64,000 nt of DNA from Rheinheimera sp. (GCA_003543135.1 DPJG01000027.1:124001-188000); one strand, 5' to 3'. Positions 39,427-48,947 are shown, counted from the first letter of the stretch. The notes: generated by a model not told the origin, from the sequence alone. Numbers and translations: made by a program.

Positions 39427-41101
39427 TACTGTGGGCGCCGGTTTTCAGGGCATAGCCGGTTATATTTTTCAGCTGGGTCTGGTTAATCAGGGCCAGCTTG
39501 AACGTGCTCTCGACTACAAACGCCAGCTGGGTGGCCGCATTGAGCAAATACTGGTCAACCTTGGTGTTATTCAACATGATGATTTAGTTGAGGTTTACGC
39601 CGGTTATTTGCAGTTACCCAAGTTTGAAGCCATCACCGAAGAAAACTCCCTGCCGTTGTCTGTGCTGGAACAGCTTGATATCAATCAGGCTGTCACTGCC
39701 GGTGCTTTGCCTTTCAGGCTGGAGCAACAACAGCTGCATCTGGCGGTGCTGGATCCTTTTAAACTTGATCTTTACGACCTGTGGAAAGCCGAAGGTTACG
39801 AGGTGGTACTGCACGTTTGCAAACAAAGCCACTTTGATGCACTTCGTGTGCAGTTAACCGTTGCCCAAACCTCTGAAAAACATCAATCGCACGATGGTGG
39901 CTCAGAGCTTGAGCGCCTGCGTGAACTGGCCTTTGGTGCGCCTACTGTTAACCTGGTAAACAATCTGATCGTCCGTGGTATTAAACTGCGTGCATCGGAT
40001 ATGCACATTGAGCCATTAAATGGCCGTTACCGCGTGCGTTACCGGGTGGATGGCATTTTGCATCAGGCCGAAACCATTCCGCTTGATTTGCAATTGGGTG
40101 TCATTTCGCGCATTAAAATTCTCGCCGGCATGGACATTGCCGAACGCCGCAAGCCACAGGATGGCAAAATAGAAACCTCAGTTGCCGGCAAAGAGCTGGA
40201 TATCCGTGTGTCGTCCCTGCCGCTGGGTGAGGGCGAAAGTATGGTGATGCGTTTCCTGCTCAAAGAGTCGGTGAATTTTGGTCTGGAAACCATTGGCTAT
40301 GAGCAGGATCTGATAGATCTGATTGAAAAGGATCTGCAAAGAACAACAGGGGTTGTGTTGATGACAGGCCCGACTGGCTCGGGTAAAACCACCAGTTTGT
40401 ATTCTTTTTTAGCCAGGCTGAATGAACCTTCGGTCAAAATTATTACGCTGGAAGACCCGATAGAATACCGTTTAGACGGTGTCAACCAGGTGCAGATCCA
40501 TACCGAAATCGGTCTGGACTTTGCCCGTGGCCTGCGCAGTATTGTGCGTCAGGATCCGGACATTATCATGGTGGGTGAAATCCGTGACCATGAAACCGCC
40601 CGTATTGCCATGCAATCTTCGCTGACCGGTCACCTTGTGTTCAGTACTGTGCACACCAATGATGCGCCAACCACCTTTACCCGTCTGATAGATTTGGGCG
40701 TGGAAGAGTTTTTATTAAATGCTTCCTTGATATCGGTGATGGCACAGCGTTTAGTCAGAACCATCTGCCCATACTGCAAAACCTGTGATGAAAATTCGGC
40801 TTTATTACATCAGCATAAAGAGATGATGGCATTGGCAGCACGTCTGAATGTAACACCTGCTTTTTCTGTGGGTACAGGTTGTGATCGCTGCGGCGGTACC
40901 GGTTTTCTCGGTCGGGTGGCGATTTTGGAATATCTGCCAAACGATCATGAAATTCAGTCTTTTGCCAAAGATCAGGATTTTCTGGCAAAGGTGCGGGATT
41001 ACCGCAACAGAAGAGGATTCAGAACTTTGCAGCAGGATGGTCTGTTAAAAGTGCTGAAAGGTGTCACCACACTTGATGAAGTCATGCGGGTTGCAGGTTA
41101 A
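39410..41101 (+). CDS. gspE: T2SS assembly ATPase GspE
   Basis: Cytoplasmic hexameric ATPase of about 563 residues. It has an N-terminal MshEN/N1E-type domain, then the ATPase core with Walker A GPTGSGKTTSLY, the Asp box around ITLEDPIEYRL, Walker B DPDIIMVGEIRDHETA and the His box LVFSTVHTNDAPTTF. A C-terminal tetracysteine zinc element (CPYCKTC ... CDRCGGTGFLG) is present. It overlaps the end of gspG; ATG 39386 is an alternative start. Confidence 0.95.
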   Translation: MSLTDNTVGAGFQGIAGYIFQLGLVNQGQLERALDYKRQLGGRIEQILVNLGVIQHDDLVEVYAGYLQLPKFEAITEENSLPLSVLEQLDINQAVTAGALPFRLEQQQLHLAVLDPFKLDLYDLWKAEGYEVVLHVCKQSHFDALRVQLTVAQTSEKHQSHDGGSELERLRELAFGAPTVNLVNNLIVRGIKLRASDMHIEPLNGRYRVRYRVDGILHQAETIPLDLQLGVISRIKILAGMDIAERRKPQDGKIETSVAGKELDIRVSSLPLGEGESMVMRFLLKESVNFGLETIGYEQDLIDLIEKDLQRTTGVVLMTGPTGSGKTTSLYSFLARLNEPSVKIITLEDPIEYRLDGVNQVQIHTEIGLDFARGLRSIVRQDPDIIMVGEIRDHETARIAMQSSLTGHLVFSTVHTNDAPTTFTRLIDLGVEEFLLNASLISVMAQRLVRTICPYCKTCDENSALLHQHKEMMALAARLNVTPAFSVGTGCDRCGGTGFLGRVAILEYLPNDHEIQSFAKDQDFLAKVRDYRNRRGFRTLQQDGLLKVLKGVTTLDEVMRVAG

Positions 41102-42291
41102 TGAACAACTGGGAGTTCGAAGCTGTTGACCCTGCAGGTGCCAAAGTTAAAGGCAGGGTAAGAGCTGATTCTGAACAAGCTGCGTTGTTGCAGGTCCAGC
41201 AACGTAACCTGTCTCCGTTAAAAGTCCGGGTTGTCAAACTGGAGTCTGATTTATTCAGCCGTATCTCTGCCGGCGAAATAGAACAGATGACCACCGAACT
41301 TGCGTTATTGCTGCGTAATGGCGTACAGCTGGACCGTGCTCTGGAAATGATGTCTGCGGTGAACCCCAATCAGGCGCTGGCGGCATTATTAACCAATATG
41401 ACCGAGGAAGTGCGCGGCGGCGGTAGTTTGTATGGTGCTTTTGCCCGTTTCCCGCGTTATTTTGACTCGCTGTTTTGTGAAATGGTGCGCATTGGTGAAG
41501 AAACCGGCAAACTGGCGGAAACGCTGGAGCGGGTCGCCGCCAGTCAAAAATTCCAGAATGAACTCAAAGGCAAAGTAAATCAGGCGATGATTTACCCGGC
41601 TTTTATTCTGGTGGTTTGTATTGTGGCGCTTTTTGCCATTTTTAACTTTATCGTGCCGAGTATGTCGGGTTTGTTCAGTAATATGAAAGACATACCCGCC
41701 TATACAGCTTTTCTGATCGACACCAGCAACTGGATGCAAAAATATCAGAGTTTGCTGGTCGGCTTTTTTGTGCTGCTGGTGTTGCTGGTGGTATTCAGCT
41801 GGCGCAAACCGGCTTTTAAAGCCATGGTGTTTTCTATATTGCGTAAGCTGCCGGTGATGAAAACAGGGTTGTTACTGAGCGAGCGTATCCGTTATGTCTC
41901 TGCGATGCATCTGATGTTGCAAAGTGGTTTACCTTTGGCGCAGGCCCTTGGCTTTGCCGTTGGTGTGCTGACCGATAGCAGGTTGCAGGGGCAAATCCGC
42001 CGGGTCAGGGATGAAGTCACTCAGGGCCGGATGTTGTCTGAATCACTGGCGTTAACTGATATTCTGGAACCTGTGATGCTGTCTCTGATCAAAGTGGGTG
42101 AAGAAAGCGGACGGCTTGACAGTATTTTTGGTGAAATTACCACCCGGACACGCTGGCGCTTTGAGCAATGGGCGCTGCGGTTAACCAGCATGCTGGAGCC
42201 TTTACTCATTATTATTATGGGTGGTTTGGTTGGTTCTGTGGTGGTGACTATGCTGCTCAGTATTGTTGCGACTACTGATGTCCCGCTCTGA
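41101..42291 (+). CDS. gspF: T2SS inner-membrane platform protein GspF
   Basis: Polytopic platform protein of 396 residues with two repeated T2SSF domains. The first has ELALLLRNGVQLDRALEMMS and PRYFDSLFCEMVRIGEETGKL. Three membrane helices lie near residues 165-190, 215-235 and 365-390, and the second domain repeats the pattern (MHLMLQSGLPLAQALGFAV, LSLIKVGEESGRL). It shares one base with gspE. It contacts GspE and GspL. Confidence 0.95.
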   Translation: MNNWEFEAVDPAGAKVKGRVRADSEQAALLQVQQRNLSPLKVRVVKLESDLFSRISAGEIEQMTTELALLLRNGVQLDRALEMMSAVNPNQALAALLTNMTEEVRGGGSLYGAFARFPRYFDSLFCEMVRIGEETGKLAETLERVAASQKFQNELKGKVNQAMIYPAFILVVCIVALFAIFNFIVPSMSGLFSNMKDIPAYTAFLIDTSNWMQKYQSLLVGFFVLLVLLVVFSWRKPAFKAMVFSILRKLPVMKTGLLLSERIRYVSAMHLMLQSGLPLAQALGFAVGVLTDSRLQGQIRRVRDEVTQGRMLSESLALTDILEPVMLSLIKVGEESGRLDSIFGEITTRTRWRFEQWALRLTSMLEPLLIIIMGGLVGSVVVTMLLSIVATTDVPL

Positions 42292-42688
42292 TCCTGCACG
42301 TGGTTTTACTTTAATTGAACTGCTGATTGTCATGTTTATCATGTCAATCAGTTTGTCTTTGGTGCTGCCTTTAACTGTTGACCAGGTTGATAAAGCGAAA
42401 CAACGCAGCGAGCGGCAACTGGTGGTGCTGTTTTATAAAAATGCGGTGCAACAGGCTTTTTTTGGCAGCCAGACCGTCAAACTGAAATTTCTGGGTAAAG
42501 TGCTGAGTTATGGTGAAGCAGAAAGGCGGCGCGAAATCCGGTTTGAACAGCTCAGTTTTCGTGAGGCCGAGATCACAGTCACAGTACCAGGTGTGATACC
42601 TGCCCAGCGTGTTGAAGTGGCCATCGACGGTCGGATATGGGTTCTCGAGCTTGATAAAGATGAAGCAAACTGGTTTAACCCTGATTGA
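42278..42688 (+). CDS. gspH: T2SS minor pseudopilin GspH
   Basis: Minor pseudopilin of 136 residues with leader MSRSDPARG cut before FTLIELLIVMFIMSISLSLV, Glu at +5. ATG 42278 is chosen because it gives a normal short leader; the frame is open further upstream inside gspF. It overlaps gspF by 14 bases and gspI by 29. The soluble domain is small and diverged, so its assignment rests on the prepilin motif and order. Confidence 0.82.
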   Translation: MSRSDPARGFTLIELLIVMFIMSISLSLVLPLTVDQVDKAKQRSERQLVVLFYKNAVQQAFFGSQTVKLKFLGKVLSYGEAERRREIRFEQLSFREAEITVTVPGVIPAQRVEVAIDGRIWVLELDKDEANWFNPD

Positions 42689-43064
42689 AGTTTTAATCGC
42701 TTCAGTGATTTTATTTATGACACTGGGGCTGGTTGCAACTGTATTTCAGCAAAGTCTGGGCATGCAGCAAAGGGCGATTAAACACCTTGCTGCGGCGGAG
42801 CAATTCCCATCTTTGGTCAGTCAAATCCGCTTTGAACTGGAACAGCAGAAAACCGAAGGTTCAATTGAGCTCAATGCCCAACGTTATCAATGGCAGGCCA
42901 CTGAACTAAAAAGGGCAAAAGAGCTCAGTTCAGTGGATGAAAACGGGCAGGACTATCTTGGCAATATTGGCATGCTGGTGTTGTTTAATGTCACAGTCAC
43001 TTCACTAAACGGCGGGACTGGTTTTGAATTCAGACAGGCAATATGGTTAAACAGCGAGGTTTAA
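42660..43064 (+). CDS. gspI: T2SS minor pseudopilin GspI
   Basis: Minor pseudopilin of 134 residues with a very short leader MKQTG before LTLIEVLIASVILFMTLGLV, Glu at +5. This is the usual GspI form. ATG 42660 lies within the end of gspH and gives the proper leader. The C-terminal domain is compact. GspI forms the pseudopilus tip with GspJ and GspK. Confidence 0.86.
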   Translation: MKQTGLTLIEVLIASVILFMTLGLVATVFQQSLGMQQRAIKHLAAAEQFPSLVSQIRFELEQQKTEGSIELNAQRYQWQATELKRAKELSSVDENGQDYLGNIGMLVLFNVTVTSLNGGTGFEFRQAIWLNSEV

Positions 43065-43732
43065 CATTACTGGAAATGCTGGTTGCGCTCAGTATCATGT
43101 CTGCCGTGATGATGCTGGCAAGCTCTGCTTACCGCTATTACGTGCTGGGTCTTAATCAGCAGCAAAAACAGTTACAAACCCAATTAACCCAGCTCAAAGC
43201 GCATACCGCCTGGCAACAGCAGTTGTCGGCCGCTGCCCTGTATTTTGTCAAAAAGCCGGAGCTGAATCAGCTGCTGTTTGTCGGACAACTGCATGAAGTC
43301 ACCTGGATGAGTCATCGTAGTGTACAACAGGCTGATTTACCCGCTATTGCCTGGATGGGGGTAGAAAATGGCGTTTGGCTGTATTGTGAAGCAACACTGC
43401 GCCAGCTCTTTGTCACAACACAAATCCCGACTTCAACCCAAATTTGTGAGCTATTCCGTCAGGAAATTGCACCTGTCAGCCAACTGCGTTTCAGCTATTT
43501 TGGCTGGAAGAGCCCCGCCGAAAAATACGCAGGTATGGGCGAAGGTGCACAGGTGATCAACCCGTTTAAACCCGAGTGGCATGATGAATACGATGCCGCA
43601 GTGAAAGAATTATTACCCACTTATATCAAGCTGGATGTAACCACCGACAGTGGCAGTAATAGCTATTGGGTGCAGGTTGTCGAGAGTGACCCGGATAAAA
43701 TCAGGATTTTTATGGGTTCAAAGGATCTATGA
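43043..43732 (+). CDS. gspJ: T2SS minor pseudopilin GspJ
   Basis: Minor pseudopilin of 229 residues with leader MVKQRG before LTLLEMLVALSIMSAVMML, Glu at +5. The length is near that of GspJ proteins. It overlaps gspI by 22 bases, and gspK follows one base after its stop. The C-terminus reads YWVQVVESDPDKIRIF. Confidence 0.88.
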   Translation: MVKQRGLTLLEMLVALSIMSAVMMLASSAYRYYVLGLNQQQKQLQTQLTQLKAHTAWQQQLSAAALYFVKKPELNQLLFVGQLHEVTWMSHRSVQQADLPAIAWMGVENGVWLYCEATLRQLFVTTQIPTSTQICELFRQEIAPVSQLRFSYFGWKSPAEKYAGMGEGAQVINPFKPEWHDEYDAAVKELLPTYIKLDVTTDSGSNSYWVQVVESDPDKIRIFMGSKDL

Positions 43733-43733
43733 T

Positions 43734-44648
43734 ATGATTTCGCGCTCTCAACGAGGTATTGCGTTAATTCTGGTGCTGATGCTGACTGCAGTCATTTCTG
43801 TGGTGGTGATTGTGATGCAATATAAAAGCAGATCAGCGCTTAATCTGGCATTGCAGGCGCAGCAGTTTAGCCAGGCCAGAGCAAAAGTTGAATCGGCCCG
43901 TGAAGAGCTGATTTATGTGCTGACCACCACGCCGGTTTGGTTAACAGGTGCTGCGCCTTTGGAGCTTGAAACGCACGAACTGCCGCCTGAGTTTAATATC
44001 TCAGGTACTGCCTTTGTCTGGAATGATGTTGATTTCCGGCTGACAGATACAGCAGGTAAAGTTGCGTTAATTCCATTTAACGAAGCAACCTGGCGTAAAT
44101 TGCTGGAAGGCCATGGCCTGAAATCTGCTGATCCGGTGATTGATGCTATCAAAGACTGGATTGATGAAGACGATTTAACCCATTTGTATGGCGCCGAGTC
44201 TGGTGATTATGAATTGCCGGAATTTCCGAGAAATCAGCAGCCACAGTTTGAAGACGAGTTTCGTTTTGTGCTTGGAATGTCAGATGAACTCTGGCAAAGC
44301 CTGAGGCCTTCCCTCACAATGGTGGGCTATGAGTTGCCCAATCCGTATTTTATGCCTGACAATATGTTGCCATTGATGATTGGGCCTTTAACGGCAGAAA
44401 TGTTGATTAAAGAGCGCACTGAACGCTTGTTCAGCAACGAGCTGGTCAGCGCGCTGCGCACCGAAGAAGAAACTTTTTTCCCCAGTAAAAGACTCGAAGT
44501 GCAGTTAAGAGCCAGAGTCGGGGAAGCTGAGTATTCAGAGAGTTTTGTATTAATCAGAGAAGCTGGTGCAGACCGTATCAGCCATATAACAAAAAAACAG
44601 CCCGGGCTTGAATGGCCTGTTGTGGAGTCAGGGGCAAATCACGAGTGA
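43734..44648 (+). CDS. gspK: T2SS pseudopilus tip protein GspK
   Basis: Largest minor pseudopilin, 304 residues, with leader MISRSQRG before IALILVLMLTAVISVVVIV; the +5 Glu is absent, as is typical for GspK. The large helical insertion domain has a KDWIDEDD segment (AIKDWIDEDDLTHLYGAE) characteristic of GspK. ATG 43734 gives the right leader. It overlaps the gspL-type gene by 4 bases. Confidence 0.9.
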   Translation: MISRSQRGIALILVLMLTAVISVVVIVMQYKSRSALNLALQAQQFSQARAKVESAREELIYVLTTTPVWLTGAAPLELETHELPPEFNISGTAFVWNDVDFRLTDTAGKVALIPFNEATWRKLLEGHGLKSADPVIDAIKDWIDEDDLTHLYGAESGDYELPEFPRNQQPQFEDEFRFVLGMSDELWQSLRPSLTMVGYELPNPYFMPDNMLPLMIGPLTAEMLIKERTERLFSNELVSALRTEEETFFPSKRLEVQLRARVGEAEYSESFVLIREAGADRISHITKKQPGLEWPVVESGANHE

Positions 44649-45751
44649 AAATAATACAAAAATTGTTCCGCAACCTGAATTGGCTGAGCCAGCCCGTAGA
44701 GAAGGCATTTAAACGCCGCCAACTGGCCACTTTGGTGATATCGCGCAGTCAGTATCAGGAACACAAGCGCAGTTATAAAGTGTCTTTACCCGATCTGTAC
44801 CGTGTGGTGCAGAACGAGTGCAAAATGCTGTCCCGCCCGGGTTATGTGGTGGTTTGGATGGTGTTACCAAAAAGCACCGACAGCTATGAAGTATTATTTG
44901 CGGTTATTGCACGTACTTTGTTAGCCGGTGTACCGTCACAGCTGCAGTTGGTGGTTCCTGAAACCTGGTTGTTTTACCGTAATCTCAGTGCCAATGTGCT
45001 GTATCAGGTGCATTCTGCACAAAACTATTGGGCGTTTTTGTCTGCTTCGGGCACCTTGCACGTTACTGCGCAGCAAGGCCTGATGCAACATGCCAGTTAT
45101 TTCCTCGAAGCCCTGGGTCTGTCAGAAACATCGGTTGAACGGCGTAGCCTTGAGCTGCCTGATTTTTTTGAAAAAAATGAATTAACGCTGCATTGGTGGC
45201 AATTAGCAGGGCTTTTTTGCTTACCGGAACGTTCGGCCGAACCCTTTCAGGCGCAAAAGTATAAAAATGTGGCAAAGGTGCTTGCTGTGGTCGCACTCAG
45301 TTATGGCCTGTTATTGTCGGCCGCTTTGGTACTTAGGCAGTCATGGCTGGAACAGGATGTCGCTGAGCTTAAAAAATCGGCTTCGTCTTTGGTGGAGCAG
45401 CAGAGCAGGTTAGATGAACAGCTGCTGCTGATTAGCCATTACGACAAATTGCTCAACAACAGAACGGATTACAGCCTGATGCTGGCAGAGCTGGCAACCC
45501 AGATTAAAGATGTAGCTGTGATTGAAAATGTAACTGTGACAGATAATCTGCTCACCATCCGCGGCAGCAGTCAGTCGGCAACAGACGTGCTGGCAAAACT
45601 TGCTGAATCAGGCATTTGGCAGGAAAGCCGTTTTACCCAACCGGTGCAACGCGGCACTGACGGCGACATGTTTACCATCACTGCAATTTATAAACCGCAA
45701 AATAACATCACGCAAAAAGCAGATACTGTGGCGTCAGAGGTGAAACCATGA
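44645..45751 (+). CDS. gspL: T2SS GspL-like inner-membrane protein
   Basis: Bitopic protein of 368 residues starting with GTG 44645 (GTGA overlap with gspK). A cytoplasmic N-terminal part of about 210 residues is followed by one membrane helix (VLAVVALSYGLLLSAALVL, about 223-241), a coiled coil and a periplasmic ferredoxin-like domain (VAVIENVTVTDNLLTIRGSS). This matches GspL/PilN architecture. Sequence conservation of the N-terminal ASKHA-like part is low, so the call relies on architecture and operon position. It would bind GspE and GspM. Confidence 0.8.
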   Translation: MKIIQKLFRNLNWLSQPVEKAFKRRQLATLVISRSQYQEHKRSYKVSLPDLYRVVQNECKMLSRPGYVVVWMVLPKSTDSYEVLFAVIARTLLAGVPSQLQLVVPETWLFYRNLSANVLYQVHSAQNYWAFLSASGTLHVTAQQGLMQHASYFLEALGLSETSVERRSLELPDFFEKNELTLHWWQLAGLFCLPERSAEPFQAQKYKNVAKVLAVVALSYGLLLSAALVLRQSWLEQDVAELKKSASSLVEQQSRLDEQLLLISHYDKLLNNRTDYSLMLAELATQIKDVAVIENVTVTDNLLTIRGSSQSATDVLAKLAESGIWQESRFTQPVQRGTDGDMFTITAIYKPQNNITQKADTVASEVKP

Positions 45752-46299
45752 GTGTGATGCAGCGTAATCAATTGGGAATCGCCTTTATTATGGTGCTGGT
45801 GTTGCTGAAGTTTGTTGTGGTGCCCTGGTTTGAATGGGTATCGGAAAAAACAGAGGTCATTGCCCAGCTTGCCACCAGTAAGCAGCGGTTTGAAAATGTC
45901 AGTGAGCGCCATGCCGCTTTAGTAACCAAGCAGCAGCAAATTGAACAAAGTTTTGCCCGGTTGCAAAAAATTTGGGCCAGCGGTAATGCAGCACAAAACT
46001 CTGTGGCTGTGTTGCGTTACATTGAAGCTGCCGCCAAAGAACAAGGTGTTGAGTTAAGTAATCGTAGCGCCCGTGAGGCTGTAGTTGCAGAGACAACCAC
46101 AATTCCGGCGCGGATGTTTGTCCAGGGGTCACCGGAAGCCCTGTTAAAGTTTGTGCACAAACTCGAAACCGGCAGCCCTGCGATGATAGTGCATCGGCTG
46201 ACCCTCAACAAAAACAACAAATTAGACAACACATTGGTGATGAACCTCGAAGTGATGGTATTAGCAGAGCCGGGAGTACCAGATGAAACTGGAAAATAG
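45748..46299 (+). CDS. gspM: T2SS GspM-like inner-membrane protein
   Basis: Bitopic protein of 183 residues: short cytoplasmic tail, one membrane helix (LGIAFIMVLVLLKFVVV), coiled coil, and a periplasmic domain with the pattern SPEALLKFVHKLETGSPAMIVHRLTL, which is typical of GspM/PilO. It overlaps the gspL-type gene by 4 bases (ATGA) and the next gene by 17. Confidence 0.82.
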   Translation: MSVMQRNQLGIAFIMVLVLLKFVVVPWFEWVSEKTEVIAQLATSKQRFENVSERHAALVTKQQQIEQSFARLQKIWASGNAAQNSVAVLRYIEAAAKEQGVELSNRSAREAVVAETTTIPARMFVQGSPEALLKFVHKLETGSPAMIVHRLTLNKNNKLDNTLVMNLEVMVLAEPGVPDETGK

Positions 46300-46774
46300 C
46301 CGGGAAAAAGGCATGGTTGCTGCGCTTTTGTTGTTACTGCTGATACATTTGGCAGTGACTTTTTTTGCGCAGTCAGGTAATTATCAAAAAAAGCAGCAAC
46401 AGGCAGCTGAAAACATTGCAACTTTTGACCTCAGCACCACAGAGCTTGCTCTGGCGCAATTAAGCGCCCTCAGTGAACTATTCGGTATTGAACCCAGTCT
46501 TGCAGTTGCTGGTGATGCCAATAATGAAGCTGAGCAAGATTTGCTGCAGGTAAAACCAACGCTGTTGGCGGTGAGTGAAAGCGCCGGGCAATTTATTGCG
46601 AAAATAGCCATCAGCGAACAAAACAGCAATCGTATTGTAACGATGCGGCCTGGTGATGAGTTGCTTGGTTATAAGTTAACCAAACTTACCTTAAATGACG
46701 CCGAATTTTCCAAGGGTGCATCGTCTTTTACCATGCATATGTTTAAGCGTGACGACAGCACCAAAACCAAATAA
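46283..46774 (+). CDS. Short GspC/XpsN-like periplasmic connector
   Basis: Bitopic protein of 163 residues with one membrane helix (GMVAALLLLLLIHLAVTFF) and a periplasmic domain whose ending (GQFIAKIAISEQNSNRIVTM, GDELLGYKLTKLTLNDAEF) has the layout of the GspC homology region that binds the secretin. There is no PDZ or coiled-coil domain, so it is shorter than E. coli GspC. Xanthomonas Xps and Pseudomonas Hxc systems also place a GspC-type gene between gspM and gspD. The name is not certain. Confidence 0.68.
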   Translation: MKLENSREKGMVAALLLLLLIHLAVTFFAQSGNYQKKQQQAAENIATFDLSTTELALAQLSALSELFGIEPSLAVAGDANNEAEQDLLQVKPTLLAVSESAGQFIAKIAISEQNSNRIVTMRPGDELLGYKLTKLTLNDAEFSKGASSFTMHMFKRDDSTKTK

Positions 46775-46792
46775 GTAACAGAGACAGAGTTA

Positions 46793-48862
46793 ATGAATAC
46801 GCAAAAATTAAAATGCCCACAATTGCTCGTAACAACAACCACGATGTTGCTGTTGTTTGGTTGCACTTCCACGCCAGAAACAAAAGAAGATAACTTTTCA
46901 GTGCCATCTTCTTTTTTACAAACAGACAGCACCAACAAAAATCAATCTGAAAAGCCAGCTGAAGTAAAAAAGGTGCAGCCCACTTATAGCGAAACCCAGA
47001 TTTCAACGTTGGGTTCAATCAGGCCAGGCTCTTCTTTATTGATCCAGTTGCCTGAATTTGAAAATGATGAGCCTATCAGCCTGTCGCTGAATGAAATGGC
47101 GTTGCCTCAGCTGGCGCATTATGTTTTTGGTGAATTACTGAATTTAAGTTACGTGGTGTCACCCGAAGTTGAGTCCATGACACAAAAAGTGGCGTTAAAT
47201 TTATCAAAAAATATTGCTCCCAAAGAGTTGTTTGAAATTACCCGCCAGGTGCTGGCGCAGCAAAATGTCAGTGTGTACACCAAAGACAATATTGTGTATT
47301 TGTCACAAAGTACCAATACCGCAGGTAATCGTTCTGTTGGTATCGGCGCCAATTTAAGTGATTTGCCTGAAGGGGGCGACCAGATAGTGCAGTTGGTGCC
47401 ATACACTTTTAACTCAGTGCGGGGCATCAGCAATATCACCTCTAAATTAACCGGTGCCCAGGTGTACCCGGACACCACCAACCGTTTATTAGTGGTAGAA
47501 GGCAGCAGAGCCGACGTTGAACGTACTTTGCAAATTGTTAAAATGCTGGATGTGCCGCATGCCCGTGGCCGTGATGTGCGGCTGTTGTCTTTGGTGTATT
47601 TATCACCGGAAGAAATGATCAAACAAGTCGGTGAGTTATTGCAGGCTGAAGGTTTACAACTGGGTGAAGATTTACAGCTGGTGGCGCTAAACCGGCTGAA
47701 TTCGGTGGTTGTATATGCCGCAAGCACAGTGCTGGCAGAACGGGTGTCTATGTGGGCACAAAAGCTCGATGTGGCCTCAGGTGGTGAGGTGATGCGTTTT
47801 TATGTATATCGCCCGCAATATGCCAAAGCAGAAGAAATGGTGCAGGCGGTGCAGGGTTTGTTACAAGGCGGTGCAGCTGCTGGGCCTAACCGCAGTTCAG
47901 GCGCTCAAAATGCGGGTGCAACTGGCCAGGGGCAGTCTCAATCATCGGGTGGCGGTGCTCAGTCCGGCGCGCCGGCATCTGCCAATTTAGGTCAGGGCCT
48001 GCGGCTTACGGTTGATAAAGCACAAAATGCAATTTTGGTAAACGCCACGCCAAGCCGTTATCAGGAAGTTTATGCTTTATTGCAACAAATGGATCGCTTG
48101 CCTGGTCAGGTAGCTATGCAGGTGATGATTGTAGAAAAAGACATTACCGATCAACAATCAGCCGGTTTTGGCGCTATTTCGTACAATAGTCTGGATGATA
48201 AAGTAAATAGTGGCACCGCAAGCTTTGATGGCGTGAATGGCAAATTTAGTTTTGGTATTTTTAATGGTGACTGGAATACCACTTTTAATCTGATTAACAA
48301 ACAATCTGATACCAAAGTATTATCCCGTCCTTACCTTATTGTAAAAGATGGGGAGAGTGCCAGTATTAATGCCGGCGACCAGGTGCCTATTATTACCGGA
48401 CAAAGCAACAATGACGAAACACCGGGTATTATTCGTAACCAGGTGCAATATCGTTCAACCGGTATTTCATTTTCGGTCACGCCAACAATTAATGCCGATG
48501 GTTTAGTCAGTCTGGAAGTATCGTCTGATACCTCGGCCGCTGTGCCGCTTAGTGCAGACGCTGCAGTGCCAACGCCAGTCATTCGTAACCGCAGCCTGAC
48601 CACCAGTGTGATGGTGGGGTCAGGGCAAACTGTGGTGCTGGGTGGCCTGATTAAAGAAGACTTAAAAGACAGTGACTCTAAAGTACCGTTTTTTGGTGAT
48701 TTGCCCTTGTTAGGTAAGCTTTTTCAATATAAAGGCAATGACATATCCCGTACCGAATTGCTGATTATTATTACGCCAAGAATAGTGCGCAGCACCTCGG
48801 AAATGGATGAATTTGGCCAAAAACTAAGCGAATTGTACAGTTTTCCGGTAGAACAGAAGTAA
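46793..48862 (+). CDS. gspD: T2SS secretin GspD, predicted lipoprotein
   Basis: Outer-membrane secretin of 689 residues. The signal ends in a lipobox LFGC with Cys24, so it is probably lipid-modified, as in self-piloting HxcQ and XpsD; no GspS pilotin gene is near. An N0 domain begins near PISLSLNEMALPQLAHYVFG, N1-N3 follow, and N3 carries a Gly/Ser/Gln-rich insertion (near residue 365-395). The C-terminal secretin core includes VPIITGQSNNDETPG, VGSGQTVVLGGLIKED and PFFGDLPLLGKLFQ. It ends the T2SS operon, 278 bases before the exported-protein gene. Confidence 0.95.
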   Translation: MNTQKLKCPQLLVTTTTMLLLFGCTSTPETKEDNFSVPSSFLQTDSTNKNQSEKPAEVKKVQPTYSETQISTLGSIRPGSSLLIQLPEFENDEPISLSLNEMALPQLAHYVFGELLNLSYVVSPEVESMTQKVALNLSKNIAPKELFEITRQVLAQQNVSVYTKDNIVYLSQSTNTAGNRSVGIGANLSDLPEGGDQIVQLVPYTFNSVRGISNITSKLTGAQVYPDTTNRLLVVEGSRADVERTLQIVKMLDVPHARGRDVRLLSLVYLSPEEMIKQVGELLQAEGLQLGEDLQLVALNRLNSVVVYAASTVLAERVSMWAQKLDVASGGEVMRFYVYRPQYAKAEEMVQAVQGLLQGGAAAGPNRSSGAQNAGATGQGQSQSSGGGAQSGAPASANLGQGLRLTVDKAQNAILVNATPSRYQEVYALLQQMDRLPGQVAMQVMIVEKDITDQQSAGFGAISYNSLDDKVNSGTASFDGVNGKFSFGIFNGDWNTTFNLINKQSDTKVLSRPYLIVKDGESASINAGDQVPIITGQSNNDETPGIIRNQVQYRSTGISFSVTPTINADGLVSLEVSSDTSAAVPLSADAAVPTPVIRNRSLTTSVMVGSGQTVVLGGLIKEDLKDSDSKVPFFGDLPLLGKLFQYKGNDISRTELLIIITPRIVRSTSEMDEFGQKLSELYSFPVEQK

Positions 48863-48917
48863 TTGTCGATCTTTGGTAAAAAATTCAGCAATTTCAGCAA
48901 TATTATAAAAAAGGTAG

Positions 48918-48947
48918 TTGACGTTAGGTGGGAAGGGTATATATGAT
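48918..48947 (+). promoter_or_regulatory. Strong sigma70-like promoter of the exported surface protein gene
   Basis: TTGACG (48918-48923) and TATGAT (48942-48947) with an 18-base spacer. The predicted start near 48954 leaves a 5' leader of about 187 bases before ATG 49141. The gene downstream thus has its own strong promoter, independent of the T2SS operon. Confidence 0.7.

Noticed and set aside
39022-48862. MSHA or type IV pilus operon
   Set aside because: The GspG, GspK-type pseudopilins, GspD core and lack of pilus-tip adhesin and PilT/MshA-type genes fit a T2SS.
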